NCBI GenBank assembly: GCA_021295155.1
Contig: JAJTJC010000036.1
Span: 930,001-994,000 of the forward strand
Origin: Flavobacteriaceae bacterium D16
Lineage (GTDB): Bacteria; Bacteroidota; Bacteroidia; Flavobacteriales; Flavobacteriaceae
Length of the DNA stretch: 64,000 nucleotides
Reading direction: 5' to 3'
Both the position numbers and the translations under genes were made by a program. Within the stretch, counting starts at the first letter, position 1. Each line of letters opens with the position of its first letter. Shown piece by piece: positions 17,176 to 27,192 of the stretch. The notes beneath the pieces were generated by a model that was given only the letters and a program-made list of their open reading frames with translations, was not told where the DNA came from and did not search any database.

Positions 17176-20100
17176 TCAGTTAGCCGGAACTTTTTCTTGA
17201 AACACACCAAGTGCCTGTAGCGCAGCATCAATGTGGTTTATATTAGCTATGGTGAGCATTAACCTGAGTCCACTCCGGGTTTGTTTCTCTTTGATATTTA
17301 CATTGCCCGGATGAGCCTGTGCATATTGTAAAACCCTGGTGAAGATGGGACTATGGTAGTATTCCGACTCCTGATCTGAAATAAAATAGCCCAACAACTT
17401 ACCCTTTTTCATCACTACCTTTTCCAGACCCAATTCCTGCGCGACCCATTTAATCCTTACCGAATTCAGGAGGTCCCTTGCCGGGTCAGGAAGCGGCCCA
17501 AAACGGTCTACAACCTGGGCTTCAAATTCTTCCAGCTCTGTTTCATCCCTGACCTCATTAAGTCTGGTGTAGAGATTGAGTCGTTCCGAGATATTATTAA
17601 TATATGAATCCGGGAAAAGCAACTCAAAATCACTATCTAACTGGGATTCTTTTACAAAGCTCCCCTTATGAGCTGTATCTGCATAAAGTTCTTTGAATTC
17701 TTTTTCCTTAAGTTCTTCTATTGCCTCAGCGAGGATTTTTTGATAAGTTTCAAAGCCAATTTCATTGATAAACCCGCTCTGTTCTCCTCCAAGTAAATCT
17801 CCAGCGCCTCTAATTTCCAAATCTTTCATGGCTATATTAAAGCCGCTGCCCAGGGCCGTAAATTGTTCTAATGCCTGGATGCGTTTACGGGCATCTGCAG
17901 TCATCATGTCATAAGGTGGAGTGATAAAATAGCAAAAGGCCTTTTTGTTGCTTCTTCCCACACGTCCTCGCATCTGGTGTAAGTCACTTAAGCCAAAATT
18001 ATTCGCGTTGTTGATAAAGATGGTATTGGCATTGGTTACATCCAATCCGCTTTCCACAATGGTAGTGGATACCAGTACATCGAATTCCCCATTCATAAAC
18101 GCCAGCATAAGTTGTTCCAGCTTGCGCCCTTCCATTTGCCCATGGCCTATTCCAATTTTGGCATCAGGAACTAGTCGCTGCAGCATACCTGCCACTTCTT
18201 TAATATTTTCAATTCGGTTGTGGATAAAGAAAACTTGTCCGCCTCGCTGAATCTCATAAATAACAGCATCTCTGATAATGGCTTCGTTAAAGTGGACTAC
18301 CTGGCTTTCTATTGGGTAGCGGTTCGGAGGAGGAGTATTGATCACAGAAAGGTCTCTGGCAGACATCAGGCTAAACTGCAGGGTTCTTGGAATAGGCGTT
18401 GCGGTGAGGGTTAGCACATCCACATTTTCTTTCATGGCTTTCAGCTTGTCTTTTACAGAAACTCCAAATTTCTGTTCCTCGTCTACAATCAATAAACCAA
18501 GGTCCTTAAACGCAATAGCCTTGTTCACCAACTGGTGGGTTCCAATAACTATATCTAACTTACCAGAGGCGAGCTTTTCCTGAATTTCACGGCGCTCTTT
18601 AGTCGTTCGGAATCGGTTCAGATAATCCACAGAAACCGGCATATCCTTTAAACGTTCTGTAAAGGTGCGATTATGCTGGAAGGCGAGGATAGTGGTTGGT
18701 ACCAGAACGGCTACCTGTTTGCCGTTTTCCACTGCCTTGAAAGCTGCCCTTATGGCTACTTCCGTTTTTCCAAAGCCAACATCTCCACAGACGAGACGAT
18801 CCATTGGCCGGGTACTTTCCATATCTTTTTTGATATCTGCCGTGGCCTTACTCTGGTCCGGGGTATCCTCATACAGGAAGGATGCTTCCAGTTCATGTTG
18901 GAGGTAACTATCTGGTGAGTACTGAAAACCTTTTCGCAACCTGCGTTTTGCATATACTTTAATGAGGTCGAAGGCAATTTTCTTAACCCGAGATTTGGTC
19001 TTTTGTTTGAGCTTTTTCCATGCTGCCGATCCCAGTTTGTATATTTTAGGGACGGCACCGTCTTTACCATTGTATTTGGCAATTTTGTGGAGGGAATGGA
19101 TACTTACATACAAGATGTCCCGGTCTCCATACATTAACTTGATAGCTTCCTGCTTTTTGCCTTCTACCTCAATTTTTTTCAGGCCTCCAAATTTCCCTAT
19201 TCCATGGTCAATATGGGTTACATAATCTCCTGTTTCAAGTTTATTCAGCTCTTTCAGGGTGATTGCCTGCTTTTTGGCATACCCATTTTTAAGGTGAAAT
19301 TTATGATAGCGTTCAAAGATCTGATGATCGGTAAGGCATACCAATTTAAGGTCATCACTAATGAACCCCTGGAATAAGGGAAGTACGAGTGTTTTGTAAT
19401 GTACTACCTCATCCATCTGATCAAAAATGTCATGAAACCGTTGTGCCTGTTGCTCGGTAGCGCAGCATAATATATTCTCATAACCAGATTCATGACGCTG
19501 GTTGAGGAATTCGATTAAAAGATCAAACTTTTTGTTGAATGCAGGCTGAGGATGGGAGGTAAAGGAAATCTCTGTTATTTTCTGGTCTGCACTATGAATA
19601 AGTGGAGCCAGAGCGGCTTTTTTCCCAAGGGTGATCACAGAATCAGATGCAAGTTGTTCCTTTAGTAAATTACTATTAACAAAGAGTTCATCCGGAGTGC
19701 TGTGGGCTAATTCAGATACCAGTTTGGTAAATTCTATTTGTGCCTTTTCGTAAAAGTCATCAATCCGGTGGAATAATATTTCCGGATTTTTAAGGAAAAC
19801 CCGTGTATTTCCTGTTATATACTTCAGAAAGCTTTCACGTGATTCCTGCAGAAACTTGTTTGCTACATTGGGAATTATCCGGATGCGCTTTACCTGCCCG
19901 GAGGAAAGTTGTGTTTCCACATCAAAAGTCCGGATACTGTCAACTTCATTTCCAAAGAATTCAATTCGATAGGGCTCATCATGTGAAAAGGAAAAAACAT
20001 CAACGATACCTCCCCGAACTGAAAATTCCCCTGGCTCAGTAACAAAATCAACACGCTTGAATTCATATTCAAATAGCACCTCGTTTAAGAAATCAAGAGA

Positions 20101-20553
20101 ATATGAATCCTGAACATTAACCTTCAAGGTATTTTTTTCCAACTCCTTACGGGTAACCACCTTTTCAAAAAGGGCGTCCGCATAGGTAACAATCAAAGCC
20201 GGTTTTTTTCTGGAGTTGATCCTGTTTAGCACTTCTGCGCGGAGCAGGACGTTGGCGTTGTCTGTTTCTTCAATCTGATAGGGCCTCCTGTAACTTCCGG
20301 GAAAGAAAAGTACATCTTTGTCGCCCAAAAGATGCTCCAGGTCATTTAAATAATAGGCCGCTTCTTCCTTGTCGTTAAAAACCAGAAGAAAAGGTTCCGT
20401 TGAGGATTTAAATAGTGTAGCGAAGACAAATGAAAGGGCAGAACCAGGAAGATCATTTATTGCTGCTATGTGTCCTTTTTGGGCAATAGCTTCCCTCAGA
20501 ATCCCAACTTGAGGAGCCTGTGCAAAAAGATGTTCTAAGGTGGATTTGGTCAA
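17176..20553 (-). CDS. mfd: transcription-repair coupling factor
   Basis: This roughly 1125-residue ATP-dependent translocase removes RNA polymerase stalled at lesions and recruits UvrA. It has an N-terminal UvrB-like module, a CarD-like RNAP-interacting domain (LKELNKLETGDYVTHIDHGIGKF), RecG-like translocase motifs (GDVGFGKTEVAIR Walker A, IVDEEQKFGV) and a C-terminal TRCF domain. The start is uncertain: no ATG is available. A TTG at 20553 gives TKSTLEHLFAQAPQ, which aligns with the family N-terminus. The TTG at 20571 would lie within a TATATTTG -7 box (20569-20576), so I chose 20553. Confidence 0.93.
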   Translation of the reverse strand: MTKSTLEHLFAQAPQVGILREAIAQKGHIAAINDLPGSALSFVFATLFKSSTEPFLLVFNDKEEAAYYLNDLEHLLGDKDVLFFPGSYRRPYQIEETDNANVLLRAEVLNRINSRKKPALIVTYADALFEKVVTRKELEKNTLKVNVQDSYSLDFLNEVLFEYEFKRVDFVTEPGEFSVRGGIVDVFSFSHDEPYRIEFFGNEVDSIRTFDVETQLSSGQVKRIRIIPNVANKFLQESRESFLKYITGNTRVFLKNPEILFHRIDDFYEKAQIEFTKLVSELAHSTPDELFVNSNLLKEQLASDSVITLGKKAALAPLIHSADQKITEISFTSHPQPAFNKKFDLLIEFLNQRHESGYENILCCATEQQAQRFHDIFDQMDEVVHYKTLVLPLFQGFISDDLKLVCLTDHQIFERYHKFHLKNGYAKKQAITLKELNKLETGDYVTHIDHGIGKFGGLKKIEVEGKKQEAIKLMYGDRDILYVSIHSLHKIAKYNGKDGAVPKIYKLGSAAWKKLKQKTKSRVKKIAFDLIKVYAKRRLRKGFQYSPDSYLQHELEASFLYEDTPDQSKATADIKKDMESTRPMDRLVCGDVGFGKTEVAIRAAFKAVENGKQVAVLVPTTILAFQHNRTFTERLKDMPVSVDYLNRFRTTKERREIQEKLASGKLDIVIGTHQLVNKAIAFKDLGLLIVDEEQKFGVSVKDKLKAMKENVDVLTLTATPIPRTLQFSLMSARDLSVINTPPPNRYPIESQVVHFNEAIIRDAVIYEIQRGGQVFFIHNRIENIKEVAGMLQRLVPDAKIGIGHGQMEGRKLEQLMLAFMNGEFDVLVSTTIVESGLDVTNANTIFINNANNFGLSDLHQMRGRVGRSNKKAFCYFITPPYDMMTADARKRIQALEQFTALGSGFNIAMKDLEIRGAGDLLGGEQSGFINEIGFETYQKILAEAIEELKEKEFKELYADTAHKGSFVKESQLDSDFELLFPDSYINNISERLNLYTRLNEVRDETELEEFEAQVVDRFGPLPDPARDLLNSVRIKWVAQELGLEKVVMKKGKLLGYFISDQESEYYHSPIFTRVLQYAQAHPGNVNIKEKQTRSGLRLMLTIANINHIDAALQALGVFQEKVPAN

Positions 20554-20568
20554 CCGTAAAACTTTGTG

Positions 20569-20576
20569 CAAATATA
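20569..20576 (-). promoter_or_regulatory. -7 promoter element for mfd
   Basis: The minus strand reads TATATTTG, matching TAnnTTTG. It places the transcription start near 20562, just before the TTG at 20553 and after the alternative TTG at 20571. The nearest upstream TTG gives a spacing of 25 nt, slightly too long. Confidence 0.4.
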
Positions 20577-20609
20577 CTTACTCCATATGGGATATGAAAT
20601 GCAAGGTCC

Positions 20610-21758
20610 TTAATCTTGAAAACAGCGGGCTAGTTGTTCAAAATCTGAAGGGGTGTTATACAGGTGAGGGCTTACCCGAATGGCGTCTCCCCGGAATGAT
20701 ACAAATATCTTATTGTTTTGCAGCCGTTTTTTGATGCGCTCTAATTCCTGTCCGGAACGCAGATAAATCCCAAATAGATGTTTGGCCCGGAATGGATCTT
20801 CCTCAATAAAAAACCCACTTTCCTTAATGGCTTGAATTGCCTTAGCAGAGATGTCATGGCAATATTGCTGGATCTTATACGGTTGCCAGACCAGTAGTTG
20901 CTCGAGGGCTTCCAGCAGCATGGGAAGATGATTGAAATTACTGGATTCCCCTACAGAATAGCGTTCTGCTCCGGGTTGGAATGCCTCTTGATATGCCGTC
21001 AGGCCTTTGAAATCTTCACTATTGAGCCGGTTAATCCAATTCTCTTCTATTGGAATGCCGTCATTAAAGGATTCCCCGTAATATGCCAATCCTAGTGAGT
21101 AAGGACCTAAAAGCCATTTATAACCTGCACATACCAATACATCTGGTTCCAGTTCCTGAACGGAGAAAGGTAAGGCACCAACACTCTGCGTACCATCGAT
21201 AATCATCAGAGCACCATGCTCCCGGCTTTTTTTTCGTATAGCCTTTAGATCAAACAGAGTTCCGTCTGCCCAATGTACATGTGGAATGGCCACCACTGCA
21301 GTCTTATCGGTAATTGCATTTAGTATGGCTTCATTCCATTTTTCACCCCTGTGTTCAAAAGTATTCGGGGGATTTACAATTCGGAGGAAACCTGCATGAG
21401 ATGTTGCCAGCCTCTTCCAGGAATACACATGGCTGGGAAACTGTTCTGCAACCATCAGGATTTCCTCTCCCGGCCTGAGGGAAATGTTGTGAGCTGCGTT
21501 GGCAATGCCATACGAAGCCGATGGAATGATTGCTATTTGTTCCGGAGCTTGCAGCTCAATTAGTTCTGCAAATTTCTTCTTCAACAGATTTCTATTTGCA
21601 AAGAAATCGTCTGCAGTAATTCCATTGGGTTGATTCTTTTTCCTCAACGCTGCTATTCCTGCCTCCTCCACTGTTTTAAGCTGGGGAGACATAAATGCGG
21701 CGTTCAGATAGGTTACATCTTCCGAAAGGCTAAATTTATCTTTTTGGCATTTGATCAT
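20610..21758 (-). CDS. class V aminotransferase (PLP-dependent)
   Basis: This 382-residue protein has the fold-type I class V signature of the cysteine desulfurase/kynureninase/isopenicillin-N-epimerase group. It shows IIPSASYGIANAAHN, VPHVHWADGTLFDL, MIIDGTQSVGALPFSV and the PLP lysine in VCAGYKWLLGPYSLG. No desulfurase-specific cysteine loop is evident, so the substrate is unknown. The ATG at 21758 is preferred over the TTG at 21764. It starts 2 nt after pdeM stops, indicating coupled translation, although no functional link to DNA repair is known. Confidence 0.87.
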   Translation of the reverse strand: MIKCQKDKFSLSEDVTYLNAAFMSPQLKTVEEAGIAALRKKNQPNGITADDFFANRNLLKKKFAELIELQAPEQIAIIPSASYGIANAAHNISLRPGEEILMVAEQFPSHVYSWKRLATSHAGFLRIVNPPNTFEHRGEKWNEAILNAITDKTAVVAIPHVHWADGTLFDLKAIRKKSREHGALMIIDGTQSVGALPFSVQELEPDVLVCAGYKWLLGPYSLGLAYYGESFNDGIPIEENWINRLNSEDFKGLTAYQEAFQPGAERYSVGESSNFNHLPMLLEALEQLLVWQPYKIQQYCHDISAKAIQAIKESGFFIEEDPFRAKHLFGIYLRSGQELERIKKRLQNNKIFVSFRGDAIRVSPHLYNTPSDFEQLARCFQD

Positions 21759-21760
21759 AT

Positions 21761-22405
21761 TCAAATTGTAGGCGATACATCAATTACTTCATTACTTGCA
21801 ATAGCATAGATATGATCTTTTTTCCCGGGGGATAATACATGGGTTCCGGTAAATTCCCCAAAAGCGGGTAGGATCATTTGTTTTTCATTGTGATAAAAAC
21901 AAGGCAGTTTCAGGGATTGCCTTCCCATTCCCCTCAGGCGCACTGCAGGGTGCAGGTGTCCTGAAAAATTAAAGTAGCCTTCCTCTTCCGATGGGTGGTG
22001 AGTAAAAAAGAAAGGGTACTTGCGCAACACAGGACATACACGTATACCCAGGGATTCAAATTTCAGAGGAGAAATGATGTCATGATTTCCTGTAATTAAA
22101 GTGGTCTGTTTGTTTTGTTTCTGAATCCATGATTCAAATAATTGCCATTCACCATTGAGATACGAGTGAAATAAGTCGCCCAGAAAATAGACCTCAAGAG
22201 GGTTGAAATAGTTGATTACCTCATTGAGCAGGTCAAAATTCTTATGAATGGCACCCCTGGGAACAGCCGCCCCGGATTTCCTGAAATGAGATACTTTACC
22301 CAGGTGTACATCACTAATAAGCAGGATTTGCGGAGCCCTCCAATAGAGTGCTCCCGATGGGTGTAAGGTAAAGGTCTCTTCGAATATGGTTATGTCCAGG
22401 GTCAT
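21761..22405 (-). CDS. pdeM: ligase-associated DNA damage response endonuclease PdeM
   Basis: This 214-residue metallophosphoesterase has the dinuclear metal motifs LLISDVHLGK, FLGDLFHS, ITGNHD and FSGHLHPAVRL. It fits PdeM, encoded near the Lhr-like helicase in ligase-associated repair clusters. The helicase gene lies 68 nt upstream on the same strand, supporting the call. The usual ATP-dependent ligase and exonuclease genes are not adjacent. It is probably a cytoplasmic, metal-dependent nuclease or phosphodiesterase. Confidence 0.88.
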   Translation of the reverse strand: MTLDITIFEETFTLHPSGALYWRAPQILLISDVHLGKVSHFRKSGAAVPRGAIHKNFDLLNEVINYFNPLEVYFLGDLFHSYLNGEWQLFESWIQKQNKQTTLITGNHDIISPLKFESLGIRVCPVLRKYPFFFTHHPSEEEGYFNFSGHLHPAVRLRGMGRQSLKLPCFYHNEKQMILPAFGEFTGTHVLSPGKKDHIYAIASNEVIDVSPTI

Positions 22406-22473
22406 CTTACGTACAAAGGTAAAAAAGAACAGGGTATGGCCCGGGTACTAATTGGTTTTGAATTTCAGTTTAT

Positions 22474-24936
22474 TCAGCGCGTAAGGATGGCCGTCATTTT
22501 GCGTATTCGGTCTGCGAGCTTTTCACTGGATAGTTTCTCACGCAGTCGGTCAGTAATAATTGGAAAAGAAAAAGGTGTGGGTTTCAGACAGGGCTTCCAA
22601 ATAATCTCCTGTCGGGCAATACGCTCAAGAGCCAGCCTTAGACGTCCTTCCTCAAGCTGATGTTCAAAGGTTTCCCTGTAAGCCTGCAGGTAGAGCAGAT
22701 TATCCGGTTCGTAGTCTTTAAAAACATCAAACAACAATTGTGAACTGCTTTGGAGGTGCTTCATTTTAACTCCTTTTTCCGGGTATCCCGTAAATACCAA
22801 TCCACTAATTACCGCAATATCCCGGAATTTTCTCCGGGCCATTTCTGTGGAGTTCAGGCTTTTTTGGAGGTCTTCAAATAAGTAATCCGTTGTGAATAGG
22901 TTGTTATCAAGTACCTGCTGCATATCCACCTCCTTATCCGATAATAATTCAAAACCGTAATCATTAAAAGCCAGTGAAAACGATATAGGCATAAGCAAAC
23001 TTATGCGATAGCTCAGAAGACTTCCGAGGGCTTCATGCACAAATCGTCCCTCAAAAGGATAAAATACATGGTGGAAGCCATCACGTGTTTTAAAAGTTTC
23101 AATAAGAAATTCATCGGGTTTTGGGACTGTACTTTCCTTCCGTTGCCTATCAAATACAGGCTCCAGGGATTGTATTTCAACAGACTGTTCGCGTGGATGC
23201 TGACTCGCTGTATATAATTCTTCGCGCAGGATTTTAGACATCTGCGCAGATAGGGTCAGTCGGCCCCCCATCCAGGCTGGAACCTTACTGGTTTTTTTTC
23301 GGGAATTTCTAACATGAACCTGCATTTCCTTAATCCGGATAAACTCGAGGTTACGTCCGGCAAAAGTAAAAACATCGCCCTTTTTCAATTTGGAAATAAA
23401 GTACTCTTCAATAGTGCCAATATATCCTCCCTTTTGGTAACGCACTGTGAGATTGGCATCACCCACGATAGTCCCGATCTGAAACCTATGCCGCATGGCT
23501 ACACCCCGATTGGTTACTATAAAGCATCCGTCTTCTGTTACGGACACTTTTTTGTATTCATCATAGGCCTGTAGGCTTTGGCTGCCAAGTGCTATAAAAT
23601 TCAGTAACCATTCCCATTCTTCCCTACTCATACCCTGGTAACAAAAAGTGCTTTTTATTTCCGGAAAAATTTCTTCAGGATAAAAACCATTTGAAACCGC
23701 AAGTGTGGTAAGATACTGTACCAGCACATCATAGCTATTCAGATAGGGGATGCGGTCTTCCACAGCTTTGGACTTCACTGCCTGTTGCAGCGCAGATGCC
23801 TCCACTAATTCTATAGCATGCGTAGGGAGAAAATAGATAACACTTTCCTTTCCGGGACGATGGCCACTCCTTCCAGCACGCTGAAGAAAACGAGCCACCC
23901 CCTTTGGTCCTCCAATCTGTACAACGGTTTCTACCGGGGCAAAATCGACACCCAGATCAAGACTTGAGGTGCAAACAACAGCTTTCAGGCTTTCATTTCG
24001 GATGGCCTGTTCCACCCAAAGCCGCGTTTCTTTATTGATGCTCCCATGGTGCATGGCTATTTCCCCGGCCAATTCCGGGTGTTTTTCTAAAATCTTCTGA
24101 AACCAGATCTCACATTGACTCCTGGTATTGGTAAAAATCAGTGTTGTTTTACTTTGTGCGATAATAGGAATTACCGATTCCAGTAACCGCAAACCCAAAT
24201 GCCCTCGCCAGGGAAAGGTCTCCATTGTTTTGGGAATGATGCTTTTTACCGTAATCTTTTTGTTGAGTTCCGCTCTAATCAGAACAGAGTTTTTTAATTG
24301 AGGGGTGTCAGGTCCTAATAATACTTCCCGAGCTTCCTCGAGGTTACCTATGGTAGCAGATATGCCCCAGATCCTGAGGTTTTTAGCAATGCTTTTCAGT
24401 CGAGAAAGACCCAGTTCCATCTGTACTCCTCGTTTGGTGCCGAGTAGCTCATGCCATTCGTCCACTACAATGGCAAAACAGGAATTAAAAATATCCGGAT
24501 AGCCTTTGGTGGCCAATAATAGCTGAAGGCTTTCCGGTGTTGTAATGAGCAAATCCGGCATGGATCTCCGTTGTTTTTGTCTTTCGGATGTTGAAGTATC
24601 ACCTGTTCGAATACCAACTGTCAGTTGAGTGTCGAGATCTTTACATACCCTTTCCGCAGATTGCTTGATTTCCTGAGAAAGAGCACGTAGCGGTGTAATC
24701 CATATGGCCTTCAGGCCTTTTTTATGTTTGGTTTTATAGTCCGGATTCTGGGCGATGTGTTGCAAAACAATTGGGAACCAAAGGGCATAGGTCTTTCCAC
24801 TCCCGGTTGGAGCATTTAGTAAGCCGTTTTTGCCCCTCATAAAGGCAGTCCAGGCATCTTTTTGGAAGGCGTGTGGAGTCCAGTCCTGCCGTCTAAACCA
24901 GTGTTCTGCGATTTGAAAAAGTTTTGGGTTGGTCAT
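22474..24936 (-). CDS. ligase-associated DEXH-box helicase (Lhr-like)
   Basis: This 820-residue superfamily 2 helicase has Walker A at residues 45-49 (NAPTGSGKTYALW), a DEWH box (VVDEWHELLGTKRG), a SAT-type motif (GISATIGN) and motif VI (FLQRAGRSGHRPG). The long C-terminal region matches the Lhr-core winged-helix and accessory domains. The subfamily is found with pdeM, an ATP-dependent ligase and a beta-lactamase-fold exonuclease. Here only pdeM accompanies it. The gene is divergent from the TerB-like gene, leaving about 220 nt for promoters. Confidence 0.92.
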   Translation of the reverse strand: MTNPKLFQIAEHWFRRQDWTPHAFQKDAWTAFMRGKNGLLNAPTGSGKTYALWFPIVLQHIAQNPDYKTKHKKGLKAIWITPLRALSQEIKQSAERVCKDLDTQLTVGIRTGDTSTSERQKQRRSMPDLLITTPESLQLLLATKGYPDIFNSCFAIVVDEWHELLGTKRGVQMELGLSRLKSIAKNLRIWGISATIGNLEEAREVLLGPDTPQLKNSVLIRAELNKKITVKSIIPKTMETFPWRGHLGLRLLESVIPIIAQSKTTLIFTNTRSQCEIWFQKILEKHPELAGEIAMHHGSINKETRLWVEQAIRNESLKAVVCTSSLDLGVDFAPVETVVQIGGPKGVARFLQRAGRSGHRPGKESVIYFLPTHAIELVEASALQQAVKSKAVEDRIPYLNSYDVLVQYLTTLAVSNGFYPEEIFPEIKSTFCYQGMSREEWEWLLNFIALGSQSLQAYDEYKKVSVTEDGCFIVTNRGVAMRHRFQIGTIVGDANLTVRYQKGGYIGTIEEYFISKLKKGDVFTFAGRNLEFIRIKEMQVHVRNSRKKTSKVPAWMGGRLTLSAQMSKILREELYTASQHPREQSVEIQSLEPVFDRQRKESTVPKPDEFLIETFKTRDGFHHVFYPFEGRFVHEALGSLLSYRISLLMPISFSLAFNDYGFELLSDKEVDMQQVLDNNLFTTDYLFEDLQKSLNSTEMARRKFRDIAVISGLVFTGYPEKGVKMKHLQSSSQLLFDVFKDYEPDNLLYLQAYRETFEHQLEEGRLRLALERIARQEIIWKPCLKPTPFSFPIITDRLREKLSSEKLADRIRKMTAILTR

Positions 24937-25128
24937 TGGGAACTATGGCTGGTTTTGACTACTTACCTCTTTATTTTGGATTATTCTATACCGGTTGCCA
25001 TGTGGTTTTATAACAGCCCACTTAAATTACGAATTTCAGAAGGACCAAAGAAGGTTTTCGTAGAGTTTTGGGAATCCCTGCTGCTGAAAATTTTCATTTT
25101 GCCCGGCGGAATTGCGAATGAAAAAAAG

Positions 25129-25136
25129 TATCTTTG
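25129..25136 (+). promoter_or_regulatory. -7 promoter element for the TerB-like gene
   Basis: TATCTTTG matches TAnnTTTG and lies 22 nt before the ATG at 25159. No TTG lies 17-23 nt upstream (the nearest give 14 and 27 nt), so the call is partial. The rest of the 222-nt divergent interval (24937-25158) shows nothing else I can name. Confidence 0.45.
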
Positions 25137-25158
25137 TTAGATAAAAATTTTAGTATTT

Positions 25159-25581
25159 ATGCCCATTGTAGATTTATACAGACATAGTGCAAAGAGGAAA
25201 AACATGGCGCATTTCGCAACCCTGGCATCTCTTGCTGCAGTAGATGGCGAATTAAATCCCCAGGAGAAAAAATTAATAGATCGATTTGCCAATAAAATGG
25301 ACATTACCAAGGCAGAGTATAAGGAGGTAATGAAGAAATCCAATAAATATCCAATTGATCCCATACATAGTAAGAAAGAACGATACGAAAGGTTGTTCGA
25401 CTTATTTCGTATTATTTATGCCGATCATGAGTTTGATCCCGATGAATTGGGCCTTGTCAAAAAATATGTGCTAGGATTAGGATTCCCTACTAATCAGGCA
25501 GATAGTATTATTGAAAGATCTATTGCCATATTTACCGGTAGGATTCGATTTGAAGATTACTTCCACTTCATGACCAAATAG
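25159..25581 (+). CDS. TerB-like protein
   Basis: This 140-residue all-helical protein resembles the TerB (tellurite-resistance) family. It shows two acidic helix-loop elements typical of the fold: LAAVDGELNPQEKKLID and IYADHEFDPDELGLV. TerB domains bind metal ions and often serve in membrane-associated stress complexes. No other ter genes are nearby, so tellurite resistance is not implied. No signal peptide is seen. It converges on fbp with a 7-nt gap. Confidence 0.82.
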   Translation: MPIVDLYRHSAKRKNMAHFATLASLAAVDGELNPQEKKLIDRFANKMDITKAEYKEVMKKSNKYPIDPIHSKKERYERLFDLFRIIYADHEFDPDELGLVKKYVLGLGFPTNQADSIIERSIAIFTGRIRFEDYFHFMTK

Positions 25582-25588
25582 TACGGAT

Positions 25589-26602
25589 TCAGGAATCCGT
25601 ATACTGGGCCATAAAGGATTCTGCTTTTTCCACCATTTTACGACTTCCACAGAAAAAGGGTGCACGTTCGTGTAGTTCTGTGGGTTGAATCTCCATAATG
25701 CGCCTGTAACCGTCACTAGCCAGGCCGTTGGCTTGTTCTGCGAGGAAAGCCATAGGATTGCACTCGTAAAGCAGGCGGAGTTTTCCTTTTCGGGCTTTAC
25801 TACTTCTCGGATAGATATAGATACCCCCTTTAATCATATTACGGTGGAAATCTGAAACCAGGGATCCAATATATCGGGAGGTGTATGGGCGATCGTCTTC
25901 TTCCTCCTGACAGTATTTGATATAATCCTTGACCCCTTGCGGAAAATGTACATAATTTCCTTCATTGATGGAATAGATATTCCCTGTTTCAGGAAATTGC
26001 ATTTTAGGGTGCGACAGATAGAATGTTCCGATAGCCGGGTTCAGTGTGAAGCCATTAACGCCATGCCCGGTGGTGTAGACTAACATGGTCGACGTACCGT
26101 AAACAATGTAACCTGCAGCTACCTGGTTGATTCCGGGTTGCAGAAAATCCTCAAGGGTCACCGGTGTACCAATTGGAGTAACCCTCCTGTAGATAGAAAA
26201 GATGGTACCCACGGGCACGTTCACGTCTATATTGGAAGATCCATCCAGGGGATCAATCAGCACTACATATTTGTTCTGATGCTGTTCATCCTGGCTGTTA
26301 ATGGAAATAAAGTCATCTTCTTCCTCGGAGCCAATTCCACAAACAATCTCTCTGTTTTTTAATGTTTGGATAAATTTTTCATTTGCGAGTACATCCAGTT
26401 TTTGTTGATCTTCACCCTGAATATTGGTTTCACCTGCAGCTCCCAGAATGTCTACCAAACCCGCCTTATTTACTTCGTGATTGACCACTTTTGCAGCCAA
26501 TCTAAGCGCATTGATGAGTTTGGAAAGCTCTCCTGTAGAATACTTAAAAGCCGTCTGGTGCTCAATCAAAAATTCCCCTAATGTTTTATTTCTTTGTTCC
26601 AT
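25589..26602 (-). CDS. fbp: class I fructose-1,6-bisphosphatase
   Basis: This 337-residue enzyme hydrolyses fructose-1,6-bisphosphate to fructose-6-phosphate, the committed step of gluconeogenesis. Family motifs are [30 protein letters not shown] (metal-binding DPLDGSSN) and, near the C-terminus, [22 protein letters not shown], the class I active site. Length fits the family. The gene stands alone on the minus strand, divergent from the GNAT-lysC unit. Confidence 0.95.
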   Translation of the reverse strand: MEQRNKTLGEFLIEHQTAFKYSTGELSKLINALRLAAKVVNHEVNKAGLVDILGAAGETNIQGEDQQKLDVLANEKFIQTLKNREIVCGIGSEEEDDFISINSQDEQHQNKYVVLIDPLDGSSNIDVNVPVGTIFSIYRRVTPIGTPVTLEDFLQPGINQVAAGYIVYGTSTMLVYTTGHGVNGFTLNPAIGTFYLSHPKMQFPETGNIYSINEGNYVHFPQGVKDYIKYCQEEEDDRPYTSRYIGSLVSDFHRNMIKGGIYIYPRSSKARKGKLRLLYECNPMAFLAEQANGLASDGYRRIMEIQPTELHERAPFFCGSRKMVEKAESFMAQYTDS

Positions 26603-26685
26603 GAACAGGTCAGGTTATTGTCTAAACAAATATCGGGTATTTTGTGATACTTTTCCCATGTGCTCGACAAAGCATGATAAATATT

Positions 26686-26693
26686 TAACTTTG
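26686..26693 (+). promoter_or_regulatory. -7 promoter element for the GNAT-lysC unit
   Basis: TAACTTTG fits TAnnTTTG and lies 16 nt before the ATG at 26710. No consensus TTG was found at the right spacing upstream. Confidence 0.45.
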
Positions 26694-26709
26694 AGTTTTA
26701 TTTATAACA

Positions 26710-27192
26710 ATGAAACAGATTGTCATCCGCGAAGCAGGTCCATTGGATATGCCCAGGGTTTTGGAATTGATACGGGAATTAGCCGTTTTTGAACGTGAAC
26801 CTGAGGCTGTTGAGGTCACCGCTGCACACTTGGAGAAAGATGGGTTTGGAGACCGCCCTGCTTTTAAATGTTTTGTGGCAGAAGTAGAGGGTTATGTTGG
26901 TGGTATGGCCTTAGTGTATCCCCGATACTCCACCTGGAAAGGCGTGGTACTCCACCTGGAAGACCTGATTGTCACAGAGTCTATGAGAGGTATCGGGCTT
27001 GGTGTTGCTTTACTCAACAGGGTGGTACAGTATGGTGCCGAAAAGGGCGTAAAAAGGATAAGCTGGGAAGTGTTGGATTGGAATAAACCGGCTATTGATT
27101 TTTACAAGAATAAAGGGGCATTGCTTTTAAGAGATTGGGATGTGGTACACCTGGATGAACTGGGAATTCAAAATTATTTGAACAACATATGA
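26710..27192 (+). CDS. GNAT family N-acetyltransferase
   Basis: This 160-residue protein is a single GNAT domain of the diamine/polyamine-acetyltransferase-like group: IREAGPLDMPRVLELIRELA at the start, HLEDLIVTESMRGIGLGVALL (acetyl-CoA-binding loop) and WEVLDWNKPAIDFYKNKGA. It transfers acetyl groups from acetyl-CoA to an amine not identifiable from sequence. Its stop overlaps the lysC start by 4 nt (ATGA), so the two are translationally coupled. Confidence 0.88.
   Translation: MKQIVIREAGPLDMPRVLELIRELAVFEREPEAVEVTAAHLEKDGFGDRPAFKCFVAEVEGYVGGMALVYPRYSTWKGVVLHLEDLIVTESMRGIGLGVALLNRVVQYGAEKGVKRISWEVLDWNKPAIDFYKNKGALLLRDWDVVHLDELGIQNYLNNI

Noticed and set aside
24862-25158. 92-residue plus-strand ORF across the helicase start and the divergent gap
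   Set aside because: Mostly antisense to the helicase N-terminus; no domain or initiation signal.
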